A DNA stretch of 46,438 bases, taken from positions 1-46,438 of IMG/VR virus record IMGVR_UViG_3300050138_000073; one strand, written 5' to 3'. The translations under genes and the position numbers were made by a program. How positions within the stretch are numbered: the first letter of the stretch is position 1; every line of letters starts with the position of its first letter. The notes under the pieces are model-generated. The model saw nothing but the letters and a program-made list of their open reading frames with translations, was not told the DNA's origin and did no database searches. This stretch comes from a virus. Of this stretch, positions 1-7,609 are shown one piece after another.

Positions 1-129
1 ATAGTTATACAGTTATACAAATTTGACCTTCCATGGGTCTTAATGAGAGGTAAAACCGACCGTCAAATGCCCTGTTAAATAACGTCAAATGCCATCGCAG
101 AACGTTAACTTGTATAACTGTATAACTAT
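1..129. repeat. 20-bp inverted repeat carrying GTTATAC boxes
   Basis: Bases 1-20 and 110-129 are perfect reverse complements (20 of 20). Each arm holds two GTTATAC boxes in tandem. A further GGTTATACAG lies at about 163-172. Inside the loop, GTCAAATGCC occurs at 62-71 and 84-93. Because the left arm begins at base 1, the repeat may continue beyond the window. The arrangement suits an operator array or replication iterons; which one cannot be decided from sequence. Confidence 0.7.
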
Positions 130-198
130 TTAATCTATCTTATTGAAAACACACACTAATTTGGTTATACAGTATTAATAACTTGGATATATAATAAG

Positions 199-590
199 TA
201 AGGTTAACAGCAGCGGACGTTTATTAACGGACGTGGTTAACAGGTAAGGTTAACACGTTTGCTTGCTTGCTTGGCGCCCTTAACCTTAATTTGTAACATT
301 AACAGACAGTCATTATTACGCGGGCGTTAACGTTAATTGATAACCCTAACCCTAGTTAATACCTGTGTCCTTAGTTCCATAAAACCCGTTATGCGAATTG
401 GCGTTAAGGTTAATGGTTATTTGATAAGTAAGGTTACGAATTAAGGTTAACGCACGCGTCATGTGGAGCTGGCGTTAAGGTTAATGATTAACGCTAACGG
501 GATACCGGCATTAAGGTTAACTGTTGACGCTACTTATTAACGGTAACGACCCGCCCCATACCCGGTTAACAGTTAACCCTACCGGCCGGC
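199..590. repeat. TTAAGGTTAA-type repeat cluster (left), non-coding
   Basis: This AT-rich stretch has no convincing gene. It carries many copies of a short motif in both orientations: TAAGGTTAAC at 199-208 and 245-254, the reverse form TTAACCTTAA at 280-289, GTTAAGGTTAA at 403-413 and 474-484, TTAAGGTTAA at 441-450 and 511-520, plus looser GGTTAAC and GTTAACG units up to about 580. The same motif recurs at 41.8-42.0 kb. Density, AT-richness and lack of coding suggest a replication origin or partition-like protein-binding array (inference). Confidence 0.7.
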
Positions 591-625
591 CCCGACCGCC
601 ATCAAAATCCGCTGCAAAAAATCGG

Positions 626-654
626 TTGACACAAAAACACGCCCGTGCCACACT
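626..654 (+). promoter_or_regulatory. Putative sigma70-type promoter of the rightward gene block
   Basis: TTGACA at 626-631 is followed after 17 bases by CACACT (649-654), a weak -10. The predicted transcription start is about 661, the A of the first ATG, and no Shine-Dalgarno sequence precedes that ATG, so the first message may be leaderless. It is the only promoter-like site I see before the long rightward block. Confidence 0.5.
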
Positions 655-660
655 CCCCAT

Positions 661-882
661 ATGAGCACCAAAGGCCAATTTATCAACGCTGCGATCAACC
701 GTCGAAAGATGGCTGATCTTCCTGTTAGACCAACTGACAAAGAGCGATCGAATTGTAGGCGGCGATTGGCAACTTTACAAACGGAGCTGGCAACCGTTCT
801 CGCGGATGTGAAAACGCTTCACTTCCCTTACGAAACGTTGAACCGTATCAGAGCCGCTCTCGCAAGGTCCAAACAGCCATGA
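661..882 (+). CDS. Small hypothetical protein, first gene of rightward block
   Basis: A 73-aa basic protein with no family I recognise. The middle (residues about 28-60) is rich in Leu, Arg and Glu and is probably helical or coiled. It starts immediately downstream of a TTGACA promoter, with no Shine-Dalgarno sequence, so translation may be leaderless. It ends in an ATGA overlap with the next small gene, which supports it being real and translated as part of a chain of short phage genes. Confidence 0.6.
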   Translation: MSTKGQFINAAINRRKMADLPVRPTDKERSNCRRRLATLQTELATVLADVKTLHFPYETLNRIRAALARSKQP

Positions 883-1013
883 CGCCCCAACAGGCCGCAA
901 TCAGATCGATCAATGACAGGATCAAAACGCTCAAAGTCCGGCGCAACGCCGACTTGGCGGAGATCAAACGGCTGGAAATGCGATGGCGCCAGATCAAGAG
1001 GATTGGGGTGTGA
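879..1013 (+). CDS. Tiny basic helical protein (44 aa)
   Basis: Starts at ATG 879 in an ATGA overlap with the previous stop and ends TGA 1011-1013. The 44 residues are rich in Arg, Lys, Ile and Leu with heptad-like spacing (LAEIKRLEMRW), suggesting one amphipathic coiled-coil helix. No family is recognised. Its perfect start and stop overlaps with both neighbours are the main evidence that it is a gene. The function is unknown. Confidence 0.55.
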   Translation: MTPQQAAIRSINDRIKTLKVRRNADLAEIKRLEMRWRQIKRIGV

Positions 1014-1396
1014 GCAACAAGCCGGAATTCAGGAACATATTTATTCTAACGTCGGCTTCGATCGCGGAGCTAGGCGTGCCGGACGTTGCGTTTTGCCTTG
1101 AGCAAGACCCGATGATCAGGATTATGATTTGGCGGCGGCTGGACCCGAAAGACCAATACGTTGCCATCGCGTTGCATCTCATGAACACGGGAAGCATTTA
1201 CGGGACAATCTTGCATCCCAAAGACGTGTTCGGATGGTTTGACAACACCGAAAACGTCGAGTATTCATGGGAGGCGAGCGACGCTCCATATTCCAAGCTC
1301 GGGGAATGGGCGTGGCAAGTTGTGGGCAGCACCGTAGTTGCTCTTGGTAACCTCGAAGATCGGGACAAACTCCCGACATATCAGCAAAGGAATTAA
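1010..1396 (+). CDS. Hypothetical protein (about 128 aa)
   Basis: I choose GTG 1010, which overlaps the preceding TGA (GTGA) and sits 8 bases after AGAGGA. An upstream in-frame ATG at 983 would add nine residues. The protein begins MSNKPEFRN, contains a mixed hydrophobic region (residues about 8-50) and a Trp- and acid-rich C-terminal half (FGWFDNTEN, GEWAWQVV). It has no signal peptide or clear membrane segment and no recognised family. It is followed within 3 bases by the next gene. Confidence 0.6.
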   Translation: MSNKPEFRNIFILTSASIAELGVPDVAFCLEQDPMIRIMIWRRLDPKDQYVAIALHLMNTGSIYGTILHPKDVFGWFDNTENVEYSWEASDAPYSKLGEWAWQVVGSTVVALGNLEDRDKLPTYQQRN

Positions 1397-1398
1397 CG

Positions 1399-2022
1399 AT
1401 GAAAGAGCTATCGATGACACCCGGCGCGATCTATACGCGGAACCGGCGTGCGGCGGCGAAGGCCAAGGTTGCTATTCCCTACGGGCGGGAAAAGGAACCT
1501 CACTACAACAAAAAGCAGCGAGCCGCCAACAAGGCCATTGATAACGCACAATCGCCGGCAGTCGAGAAAGCGATGGGTCAGTTCAAGGCCAAGCTTATTG
1601 ACATCAAGACGACGCCGCTCAATCGGGCTCGCAAGTTATTTGCGGCGAAGCTTGCGCAGGCATTCCCGGTCAAGAAGCGGCGGCGGCGTGACAACTATAA
1701 GTCCAAGGGGCACATGCATTACGCCGAATTGCTCTTGGCGTATAACGATATGCTGGGACAGAGAACCAGCTACGTCGCGGAAATGGAACGGTTGCGCGCG
1801 GAGAACGATGCGAACCGCAATGTCATAGATCACCAGCGGGCGGCAATCGAGGGTCGAGATCACGCCTATAAGGCGTTGACGAATGACTTGCAGCAAATGG
1901 CCAAGGGACGCACGGAGCTGACAATCCAGCTCGCGTCGGCTCACGCCGCCGCCAAACGTTGGAAGTTTACGGCTCATTTCATGGTCGGGCGCAGCGTTTC
2001 CGATTGGGACGAAACTTTGTAA
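1399..2022 (+). CDS. Basic coiled-coil protein of unknown function
   Basis: A 207-aa protein. The N-terminal half is strongly basic (an RRAAAKAK stretch near residue 18, KKRRRR near 92), suiting nucleic-acid contact. Residues about 120-190 form a predicted coiled coil (EMERLRAENDANR, then a run of Q, L, A and K). No catalytic motif is visible. The start ATG follows AAAGGAATTAACG, a reasonable ribosome site. It ends overlapping the ATG of the next gene by one base (TAATG). The function is unknown. Confidence 0.65.
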   Translation: MKELSMTPGAIYTRNRRAAAKAKVAIPYGREKEPHYNKKQRAANKAIDNAQSPAVEKAMGQFKAKLIDIKTTPLNRARKLFAAKLAQAFPVKKRRRRDNYKSKGHMHYAELLLAYNDMLGQRTSYVAEMERLRAENDANRNVIDHQRAAIEGRDHAYKALTNDLQQMAKGRTELTIQLASAHAAAKRWKFTAHFMVGRSVSDWDETL

Positions 2023-2195
2023 TGGGCGATCGGAAGAATGGTAATCGGCTGACCGAACCGTTGGGCCTCGTCAATTTCGAGGCTCAACGGATGGCCAAGC
2101 TACGATCGGCCAAGCTCTCGCCGGCTCGCCGTAGCGAGATCGCCCGCAACGCTGCGATAAAGCGATGGTATGACAAATACGTCAGAGATTACTAA
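2022..2195 (+). CDS. Small protein with SPARRSEIARNAAIKRW motif
   Basis: Start chosen at ATG 2022, which shares one base with the preceding TAA; a start at 1959 would overlap the upstream gene needlessly. The 57-aa product carries the pattern LSPARRSEIARNAAIKRW (residues about 32-49). Variants of this short helical basic motif recur in many alphaproteobacterial and phage mini-proteins and may bind DNA. The next gene starts in a TAATG overlap. The role is unknown. Confidence 0.6.
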   Translation: MGDRKNGNRLTEPLGLVNFEAQRMAKLRSAKLSPARRSEIARNAAIKRWYDKYVRDY

Positions 2196-2383
2196 TGAAG
2201 CGGGCCGTTCTCAAAATGGAAGCGACCGTTTATGATGACATGACGTTTCGGATCATGATGCATCAAGACGAAGCGGTCCCGTTTAACGTGTCTTTGCGAG
2301 CGACGGCTGTAATTATCAAAGATTTGGCGCGCCAGATCAATGAACGTGAGAAGTGTCCATTTTATACGAAAGCCAAGAAATGA
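2195..2383 (+). CDS. Hypothetical protein (62 aa)
   Basis: A 62-aa product starting at ATG 2195 overlapping the previous TAA. It has alternating hydrophobic and polar residues suggesting a small alpha/beta fold (KMEATVYDDMTFRIMMHQ, then a helix around residues 32-50). No family is recognised. The C-terminus is basic (FYTKAKK) and ends in an ATGA overlap with the next gene. It belongs to the cluster of short accessory genes ahead of the nuclease. Confidence 0.55.
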   Translation: MKRAVLKMEATVYDDMTFRIMMHQDEAVPFNVSLRATAVIIKDLARQINEREKCPFYTKAKK

Positions 2384-2568
2384 AGATTAGCGATTTGCTC
2401 ATTAAACTTGACGATATTGCCCGCGAGCACGGGCAAGGCGTGGAAGTCTTCATTGAGCTTGACGATCCCGGCGCCGAGGGTTTACAATCCTACCTCGTGG
2501 ACGAATTTGAGGTATTGGTCGGCCCTACCAGCTTGACCGATCCCAAGCGAAAGGTCGTGCTGCGATGA
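2380..2568 (+). CDS. Small acidic protein of a common phage type (62 aa)
   Basis: Start chosen at ATG 2380 (ATGA overlap); a GTG at 2353 would add nine residues. The sequence opens MKISDLLIKLDDIAREHG followed by a beta-strand-like VEVFIELDD. This matches the general pattern of small phage proteins that begin with a Leu-rich helix and then a strand ending in an acidic loop. Function is not established for that type. It overlaps the next gene by ATGA. Confidence 0.6.
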   Translation: MKISDLLIKLDDIAREHGQGVEVFIELDDPGAEGLQSYLVDEFEVLVGPTSLTDPKRKVVLR

Positions 2569-2780
2569 CGCGCGAAACTACAACATACAACATTTACACT
2601 TGCGACCGTTGCGAGATCGTCATGAAGCGGGCGCCAAACGATCGCAAGTGGGGCACGATCAACGGCCAATGCGACAACGGGACAAAGTTACTTGTCGATC
2701 CCGATTGTTTTTACAAGATGGCGGACATTTGCCCCGATTGCGTCGCCAGCTTTCAATCATGGTGGAAGGAAGTAATATGA
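2565..2780 (+). CDS. Putative zinc-binding small protein
   Basis: A 71-aa product with cysteine pairs CDRC (residues 14-17) and CPDC (56-59), plus further Cys at 36 and 48. The two CxxC knuckles at opposite ends suggest a single zinc ribbon. The start is fixed by an ATGA overlap with the preceding stop and the end by an ATGA overlap with the next gene. Binding to nucleic acid or protein is possible, but no family is recognised. Confidence 0.6.
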   Translation: MTRETTTYNIYTCDRCEIVMKRAPNDRKWGTINGQCDNGTKLLVDPDCFYKMADICPDCVASFQSWWKEVI

Positions 2781-2932
2781 ACCTCGATCAAGGAACGGTT
2801 AACATCGTTTTGCTCATATCGTCGGTCCTGGCGATCACGGCCGGCGCCTTTGTGCTGTGGGGCGTCGGCGGCGCATTGATTACTTTTGGCGTCTTTGGCC
2901 TTGTCGGCATGTGGATTGCTAACGGGATATGA
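2777..2932 (+). CDS. Small membrane protein (51 aa, two hydrophobic segments)
   Basis: Start chosen at ATG 2777, preceded by a strong GGAAGGAAG ribosome site and overlapping the previous stop. After a short polar N-terminus, almost the whole 51-aa protein is hydrophobic and breaks at a GVGG turn into two candidate membrane helices (residues about 8-28 and 31-49). It could be a small holin-like or membrane-modifying protein. Its distance from the lysis genes makes holin only a guess. Confidence 0.6.
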   Translation: MNLDQGTVNIVLLISSVLAITAGAFVLWGVGGALITFGVFGLVGMWIANGI

Positions 2933-3420
2933 TCAAGGCGGCTGTAGCGGCTTACGAGGACCGCGTTGTGGCCAAGATTGCTAAGGCGATTTCACCAGAG
3001 CACTACGCCGCCAGTGGCACGGAGCACGGGCAGCAAGTCGCGCTGTTCATGTGGGCATCGCCTACCGGCGAGGGCGGCAAGTGGTATCCGCAGCTCCGGT
3101 TGATGCACGCCATACCCAACGGCGGCCTTCGCGATAAAATCACGGCGGGCCGCCTCAAAGCCGAGGGTGTCAAACGGGGAATTCCCGATATATTCCTGCC
3201 GTGGCCAGTAAATGGCTGGCACGGGCTCTATATTGAGATGAAGCGGCCAACAACGCGAACGGACGGCAAAGCGAGGCGCCGGCACGGATTGACTAGCGAG
3301 GAACAAGACACGATTAGGGCCGATTTAATGTGGGCCGGCTATGGCGTCGCTACGGCTTACAGTTACGAGGAAGCCAAAGAGATAATTGTCGCTTATTTAA
3401 CGTGGAAACCAACATGTTAG
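2929..3420 (+). CDS. VRR-NUC domain nuclease
   Basis: A 163-aa protein of the VRR-NUC branch of PD-(D/E)XK nucleases, often found in phages and related to junction- or flap-cutting enzymes. Visible signature residues are E32 with Gln at 35-36 in GTEHGQQ, the substrate loop AIPNGG and then RLKAEGVKRGIPD with catalytic D87, and YIEMK with E103 and K105. The C-terminal helix carries LTSEEQDTIRADL. It probably processes branched DNA during replication or packaging. Overlaps at both ends keep it in the rightward chain. Confidence 0.85.
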   Translation: MIKAAVAAYEDRVVAKIAKAISPEHYAASGTEHGQQVALFMWASPTGEGGKWYPQLRLMHAIPNGGLRDKITAGRLKAEGVKRGIPDIFLPWPVNGWHGLYIEMKRPTTRTDGKARRRHGLTSEEQDTIRADLMWAGYGVATAYSYEEAKEIIVAYLTWKPTC

Positions 3421-3680
3421 ACATGCCAACGGCCCCAACTCCGCCCGATGACGATAGGCCGGCTGTCCAAATAATACGAATGCGGCTTAATACCGCTATT
3501 GCGATCGCCAAAGGCGACGGTTTGATTTATAGTTTGACGATCGATAATGATTATATGCTCGATTGCCCACAATTGCCGGTCAGAGTTAACATTGCACAAG
3601 CTACTGACGATGAAATTGCCACTTGGGCGGTCGAATTCGCGCTTCCGAACCTGATTTCACGAGCGCAGAAGCCCAACTAG
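3414..3680 (+). CDS. Hypothetical protein (88 aa)
   Basis: I use ATG 3414, which overlaps the nuclease stop; GTG 3402 is an alternative. The start of the product is Pro- and Asp-rich, followed by an alpha/beta-like pattern with NTAIAIAKGDGLIYSLTID. The C-terminal part ends DEIATWAVEFALPNL. No family is recognised. About 30 bases separate it from the terminase gene. The function is unknown. Confidence 0.5.
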   Translation: MLDMPTAPTPPDDDRPAVQIIRMRLNTAIAIAKGDGLIYSLTIDNDYMLDCPQLPVRVNIAQATDDEIATWAVEFALPNLISRAQKPN

Positions 3681-3711
3681 ACGCCATTAACCAATTCTGC
3701 TAAACCGGGGC

Positions 3712-4170
3712 ATGGCGCCCGGCGATATTCAGCTCAAGGAACGCTTCGCAGAAGCCTTTTTGCGTGATCCCGAACCTATGCGGGCCGCCATCGCCGTGGT
3801 CGGCGCCCTGGACATGGGCGTAGCGATCGGGATTGCCACGAATTGGCCTCACGATCCCTATGTGCTCGACGTGCAAGCGCAGCTCATTTCCGAGTTTGGC
3901 GCAGATCATTTCCTCCCCGACAAGTTGCAGCTCGCTAGAGCGATTTGGGCTCACGCGGAGAACACCCGCGATCCCGACGCCAAGACGAAGGCGTTGAAGC
4001 TCTATGGCGAAGTTACCGGAATTCTCAATCGTGACCCGCGCGGCTCTACCAACATTGTTGACAACCGGACGATGGTTATTGTCAGCAAAGGTAGTGGGGC
4101 CGAATGGGAAGCGGGACTACGCAAGCAACAAGATCGCTTGTTCATTGAAGCCGAAGAGGCAATCAAGTAA
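3712..4170 (+). CDS. Terminase small subunit (probable)
   Basis: A 152-aa product lying two genes before the large terminase, the usual place of the DNA-recognition subunit of the packaging motor. The N-terminal part (LKERFAEAFLRDPEPMRAAIAVVG, residues about 8-31) looks like the helix-turn-helix entry of small terminases, which typically refer to a block of missing or successive helices. The middle has the helical LARAIWAHAENTRDPDAKTKALK pattern, common as an oligomerisation segment in phage small terminases. Identity rests on position and general pattern rather than a catalytic motif. Confidence 0.7.
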   Translation: MAPGDIQLKERFAEAFLRDPEPMRAAIAVVGALDMGVAIGIATNWPHDPYVLDVQAQLISEFGADHFLPDKLQLARAIWAHAENTRDPDAKTKALKLYGEVTGILNRDPRGSTNIVDNRTMVIVSKGSGAEWEAGLRKQQDRLFIEAEEAIK

Positions 4171-4181
4171 AGGAACTGGCC

Positions 4182-4358
4182 ATGTCACCGCTAGGTCTAA
4201 TTCTATTGGTTATCGTGCTTGTTGCCATCTTTGGCGGCGGCGGGCATTACGGAGGATGGGCCGAGAGTTGGCAGTGGGGCGGTCAACGCGGCTATTACGG
4301 CGGCAGTGGCCTCGTTATCGTCGTTATCGTCGTGTGCGTTCTTCTGTTTTTACGCTAG
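4182..4358 (+). CDS. DUF3309-type small membrane protein
   Basis: A 58-aa gene in the gap between the terminase subunits, with AAGGA seven bases before ATG 4182. It has the layout of DUF3309 mini-proteins: an N-terminal hydrophobic helix (residues 3-18), a Gly-, Trp- and Tyr-rich middle (GGGGHYGGWAESW, then GGQRGYYGGSG) and a C-terminal hydrophobic helix (43-57). DUF3309 proteins are widespread in Alpha- and Betaproteobacteria and their function is unknown. In a phage, a holin-like role or a host-derived passenger are both possible. The next gene begins at the base after its stop. Confidence 0.75.
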   Translation: MSPLGLILLVIVLVAIFGGGGHYGGWAESWQWGGQRGYYGGSGLVIVVIVVCVLLFLR

Positions 4359-5996
4359 GTGTCACGTCTCAATCAACCGCTGACAAACCCGGCGCATTCG
4401 ATCCCCTCGATACATGCGCCTTGGGCGAGCGCCGATCGGTCAACGCCGATTGGCGCCGCTCAGCGGCCGACTGTGCATAAAGCCGAGGAAGTCAAGAAAC
4501 CCGTTTGGCAAGCGATTGAGGGCACGAGCCAAGAATTCGCGATAACGTCGGATGCCAATCACATTCTCTACACCGGCACGAGAGGCGGCGGTAAGACGGA
4601 TGTGCAGCTCATGCGCTTCCGTAGTCGCGTCGGGCAAGGCTATGGTCCGTTTTGGCGCGGTATCATCTTTGACGTTGAATACAAAAACCTTGACGATATT
4701 GTTGCGAAGTCTAAACGATGGTTCCCGCAATATAACGATGGCGCTCGCTTCTTAGAAAGCAAGGGCGACTATAAGTGGATTTGGCCAACGGGCGAAGAGT
4801 TGCTATTCCGAACGTTTGAGACGGAAAGTGATTACGACAAGTATCATGGCCACGAATACCCGTTTATTGGCTGGAATGAGCTTTGCAAGCAGATCAAGAG
4901 CGTCGGTTACGATGCCATGATGTCTTGCAACCGATCAAGCTTTACGGTCGAAAAAGACGCGCCGTTTGATCCGAAAACGCGCAAGCGAATTGACCTTCCG
5001 CCGATCCCGCTTGAATGTTTCAGCACAACTAACAGCTTCGGACCCGGCAGGTTGTGGGTAAAGCAACGTTTCATTGACCCGATTAAGATTGGCGACGTTT
5101 TACGCGTTGAAGTCAACATCTTCAATCCGCAAACGCAGCAACGGGAGAAGATTACACGTTCCCAAGTGACGATCTTTAGTCATTGGAAGGAAAATCGGCA
5201 TTTGTCGCCGCAATATATCGCGGAATTGTCGCTGATTACGGACCCAAACAAGAAAGCGTCATGGTTCGGCGGCTCTTGGGATATTGCCAGCGGCGGAGCT
5301 ATCGACGATCTATGGCGGCCGGCTTTTCACGTTGTGCCGAGGTTCAAAATCCCTGAAAATTGGTTCCTTGACCGATCGCTCGATTGGGGTAGCTCAAAGC
5401 CGTTTGCAATCGGCTGGTGGGCGGAAGCCAACGGCGAGGAAGTCACGTTGCCCAATGGTCGGCGTTGGGCGCCTCAACCGGGCTCATTGATCCAATGCGC
5501 CGAATGGTATGGCTCGCCGGCTATCGGCTCTCAGGAAGGCTTGCGCATGTCTTCCAAGACGGTTGCAGAAACCGTCGTTAAATTCGAGGCGGATATGCAG
5601 CGGCTAGGATGGTTCGCAAAACGTCCGTGGGGCGGCCCGGCTGACAATCAAATCCGCCAAGTGTCCGATCCCGGTTCCGACACGACTGAAAAGTTGATGG
5701 CGGAGGCCGGTTGCCATTGGGGCGAAGCTGACAAGTCGCCAGGATCACGAGCGATCGGTTTACAGGTTATCCGTGATCGGCTAGAAGCGGCATTGAAGCA
5801 TGAAGGTCCGGCGCTCTATTTTATGGACAATTGCCGGGCGTCAATTTCGACAATTCCTAATTTGCCGCGAGACGCCGACAAGCCAGACGACGTTGATACC
5901 AAGGCGGAAGATCATGCGTATGACATGGTGCGCTATCGGTGCTTGGCAGGATCATCGCGCATAGCCGGGAGCATTCCGGCGAGCTGGCCAACGTAA
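4359..5996 (+). CDS. terL: Terminase large subunit
   Basis: The 545-aa packaging ATPase/nuclease. Walker A is GTRGGGKT (residues 73-80). The Walker B region reads YPFIGWNE (167-174), with Asn where Asp is usual and the catalytic Glu kept. A C-terminal RNase H-like nuclease is indicated by the acidic strand LDWG (D342) and the C-terminal EDHAYDMVRY (D518/D522). The start is probably GTG 4359, directly after the preceding TAG with no clear ribosome site, implying translational coupling; an in-frame GTG near 4470 is a weaker alternative. It pairs with the upstream small subunit and downstream portal. Confidence 0.9.
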   Translation: MSRLNQPLTNPAHSIPSIHAPWASADRSTPIGAAQRPTVHKAEEVKKPVWQAIEGTSQEFAITSDANHILYTGTRGGGKTDVQLMRFRSRVGQGYGPFWRGIIFDVEYKNLDDIVAKSKRWFPQYNDGARFLESKGDYKWIWPTGEELLFRTFETESDYDKYHGHEYPFIGWNELCKQIKSVGYDAMMSCNRSSFTVEKDAPFDPKTRKRIDLPPIPLECFSTTNSFGPGRLWVKQRFIDPIKIGDVLRVEVNIFNPQTQQREKITRSQVTIFSHWKENRHLSPQYIAELSLITDPNKKASWFGGSWDIASGGAIDDLWRPAFHVVPRFKIPENWFLDRSLDWGSSKPFAIGWWAEANGEEVTLPNGRRWAPQPGSLIQCAEWYGSPAIGSQEGLRMSSKTVAETVVKFEADMQRLGWFAKRPWGGPADNQIRQVSDPGSDTTEKLMAEAGCHWGEADKSPGSRAIGLQVIRDRLEAALKHEGPALYFMDNCRASISTIPNLPRDADKPDDVDTKAEDHAYDMVRYRCLAGSSRIAGSIPASWPT

Positions 5997-6005
5997 GGAA
6001 CCGAC

Positions 6006-7598
6006 ATGGCTGTAGCAGGTAAGCCCGGCGCGCTCGCACGTAGCAAAACGGCGGTCAGGGGTAACAACAAAGCAGCGGCCGGCGCAGCGGCCGGACCAAA
6101 CGTTGAGTTTGTCCGCAATGAACTATCGACGTTGATCATGTCCTATGATCTCATTCGCGATTGTCTCGGCGGCGAGGAAATTGTCAAGAAAGCGCAAACG
6201 AAGTATTTGCCGATGCCTAATCCGTTGGATCAAGGCCAAGAGAATTTACTTCGTTACGAGAATTACTTGCGTCGAGCGATCTTTTACAACGTCACGGCGC
6301 GGACCCTATCGGGCCTTGTTGGCCAAATCTTCCTTCGGCCGCCGGTCGCCAAGTTACCAACAAATCTTCAAATGGTGTGCGACGATTGCACGGGTGAGGG
6401 TGTGCCGGCCGATCAGCTCGCCAAGTCAACGGCGAATTACGTGCTTGCCTACGGTCGAGCTGGCTTGATGGTCGATTATCCCGACATGGCGCAGCCGGCG
6501 TCGGTAGCGGAGATCACGGCCGGCACGATCCGCGCGACGTTCAAGCTCTTTGCCCCTTGGGACGTGATCAACTGGCGCACGATCAAGCGTGGCGCCGAAG
6601 TAATTCTTTCCCTGGTCGTGATCGAAGAGGGCTTTCACGCTCGCGATGACGGCTTCGAGGTCCAGCTTGGCGTTCAATGGCGTGTCTTGCGGCTCTTGCC
6701 CCAAGGCGACGATCCTACGGCGCCGTGGACGGCACAAATCGAGATTTGGCAGGGGAGCGCGCAAGGCGGCTATACCAACACACAGATATTCTACCCGCGT
6801 GATGTCAACGGGCAGCTCCTAACCGAATTGCCGTTCACATTTGTAGGTAGCGAGAACAACGCCAGCAATCCCGACAATCCGCCACTGTCGGATATGGCGC
6901 ATTTGAACATGGGCCATTATCGCAATTCAGCCGACTATGAGGAAAGCTCCTACATGGTCGGTCAGCCAACGCCGTGGGTTTCCGGCGTTACCAAACAATG
7001 GATTGACGACGTTTTCAAAGGGAGAATTCAGCTTGGCTCAAGAGCAATCATTCCACTTCCAATTAATGGTGCGGCCGGCTTACTACAGGCGTCCCCTAAC
7101 ATTATGCCGAAGGAAGCAATGGACGCCAAAGAAAGGCAAATGGTTGCCCTTGGCGCTAAGCTTATTCAGCAAGCAACTGTCCAGCGAACCGCTACTGAGA
7201 CTGACATTGAGAACACGGCAGAAAGCTCAACGCTTGGCGCGTCGGCTAAGAACGTCGCAGCGGCGTTCCAATTCTGTTTCAAATGGGCCGCTCGTTTCAT
7301 GGGCGGGGCGGTTGACGGGATTAGCTACTCGCTAAATACCGAATTCGATTTGACGTATATGGATTTCAACGAACTGTTGGCCATCGTCAAAGCTTGGCAA
7401 GCTGGCGTGCTCACCGATCCTGAGATCAGAGACAATCTCCGCCGGGCTGGCCTTGCAACAGAAGACGACGCCACGGCGCTTCCGGTCATGAAGGCCAAGG
7501 CCGCCGCCGCTCTTGAAGCATTGAAGCCGGCCGCGCCGGCTCCCAACTTGGGCGGTGATCCCGCCAAGACAGGCCATCCCGCCAACAACGCCAACTGA
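6006..7598 (+). CDS. Portal protein, DUF4055 type
   Basis: A 530-aa portal with AAGGA seven bases before ATG. The N-terminal Ala-rich tail is followed by an alpha/beta body, and the recognisable DUF4055 block PPLSDMAHLNMGHYRNSADYE lies near residues 295-317, followed by GQPTPWVSGV. The C-terminal segment after about 440 is helical and ends in an Ala/Pro linker. It should form the dodecameric vertex that docks the terminase and the connectors. Position right after TerL and before scaffold and capsid is canonical. Confidence 0.85.
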   Translation: MAVAGKPGALARSKTAVRGNNKAAAGAAAGPNVEFVRNELSTLIMSYDLIRDCLGGEEIVKKAQTKYLPMPNPLDQGQENLLRYENYLRRAIFYNVTARTLSGLVGQIFLRPPVAKLPTNLQMVCDDCTGEGVPADQLAKSTANYVLAYGRAGLMVDYPDMAQPASVAEITAGTIRATFKLFAPWDVINWRTIKRGAEVILSLVVIEEGFHARDDGFEVQLGVQWRVLRLLPQGDDPTAPWTAQIEIWQGSAQGGYTNTQIFYPRDVNGQLLTELPFTFVGSENNASNPDNPPLSDMAHLNMGHYRNSADYEESSYMVGQPTPWVSGVTKQWIDDVFKGRIQLGSRAIIPLPINGAAGLLQASPNIMPKEAMDAKERQMVALGAKLIQQATVQRTATETDIENTAESSTLGASAKNVAAAFQFCFKWAARFMGGAVDGISYSLNTEFDLTYMDFNELLAIVKAWQAGVLTDPEIRDNLRRAGLATEDDATALPVMKAKAAAALEALKPAAPAPNLGGDPAKTGHPANNAN

Positions 7599-7609
7599 GG
7601 AATTGACAA

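Noticed and set aside
343-356. CCCTAACCCTAG resembling telomere repeats
   Set aside because: Only two units, and it fits the variable TTAAGG/TTAACC cluster better than a telomere.
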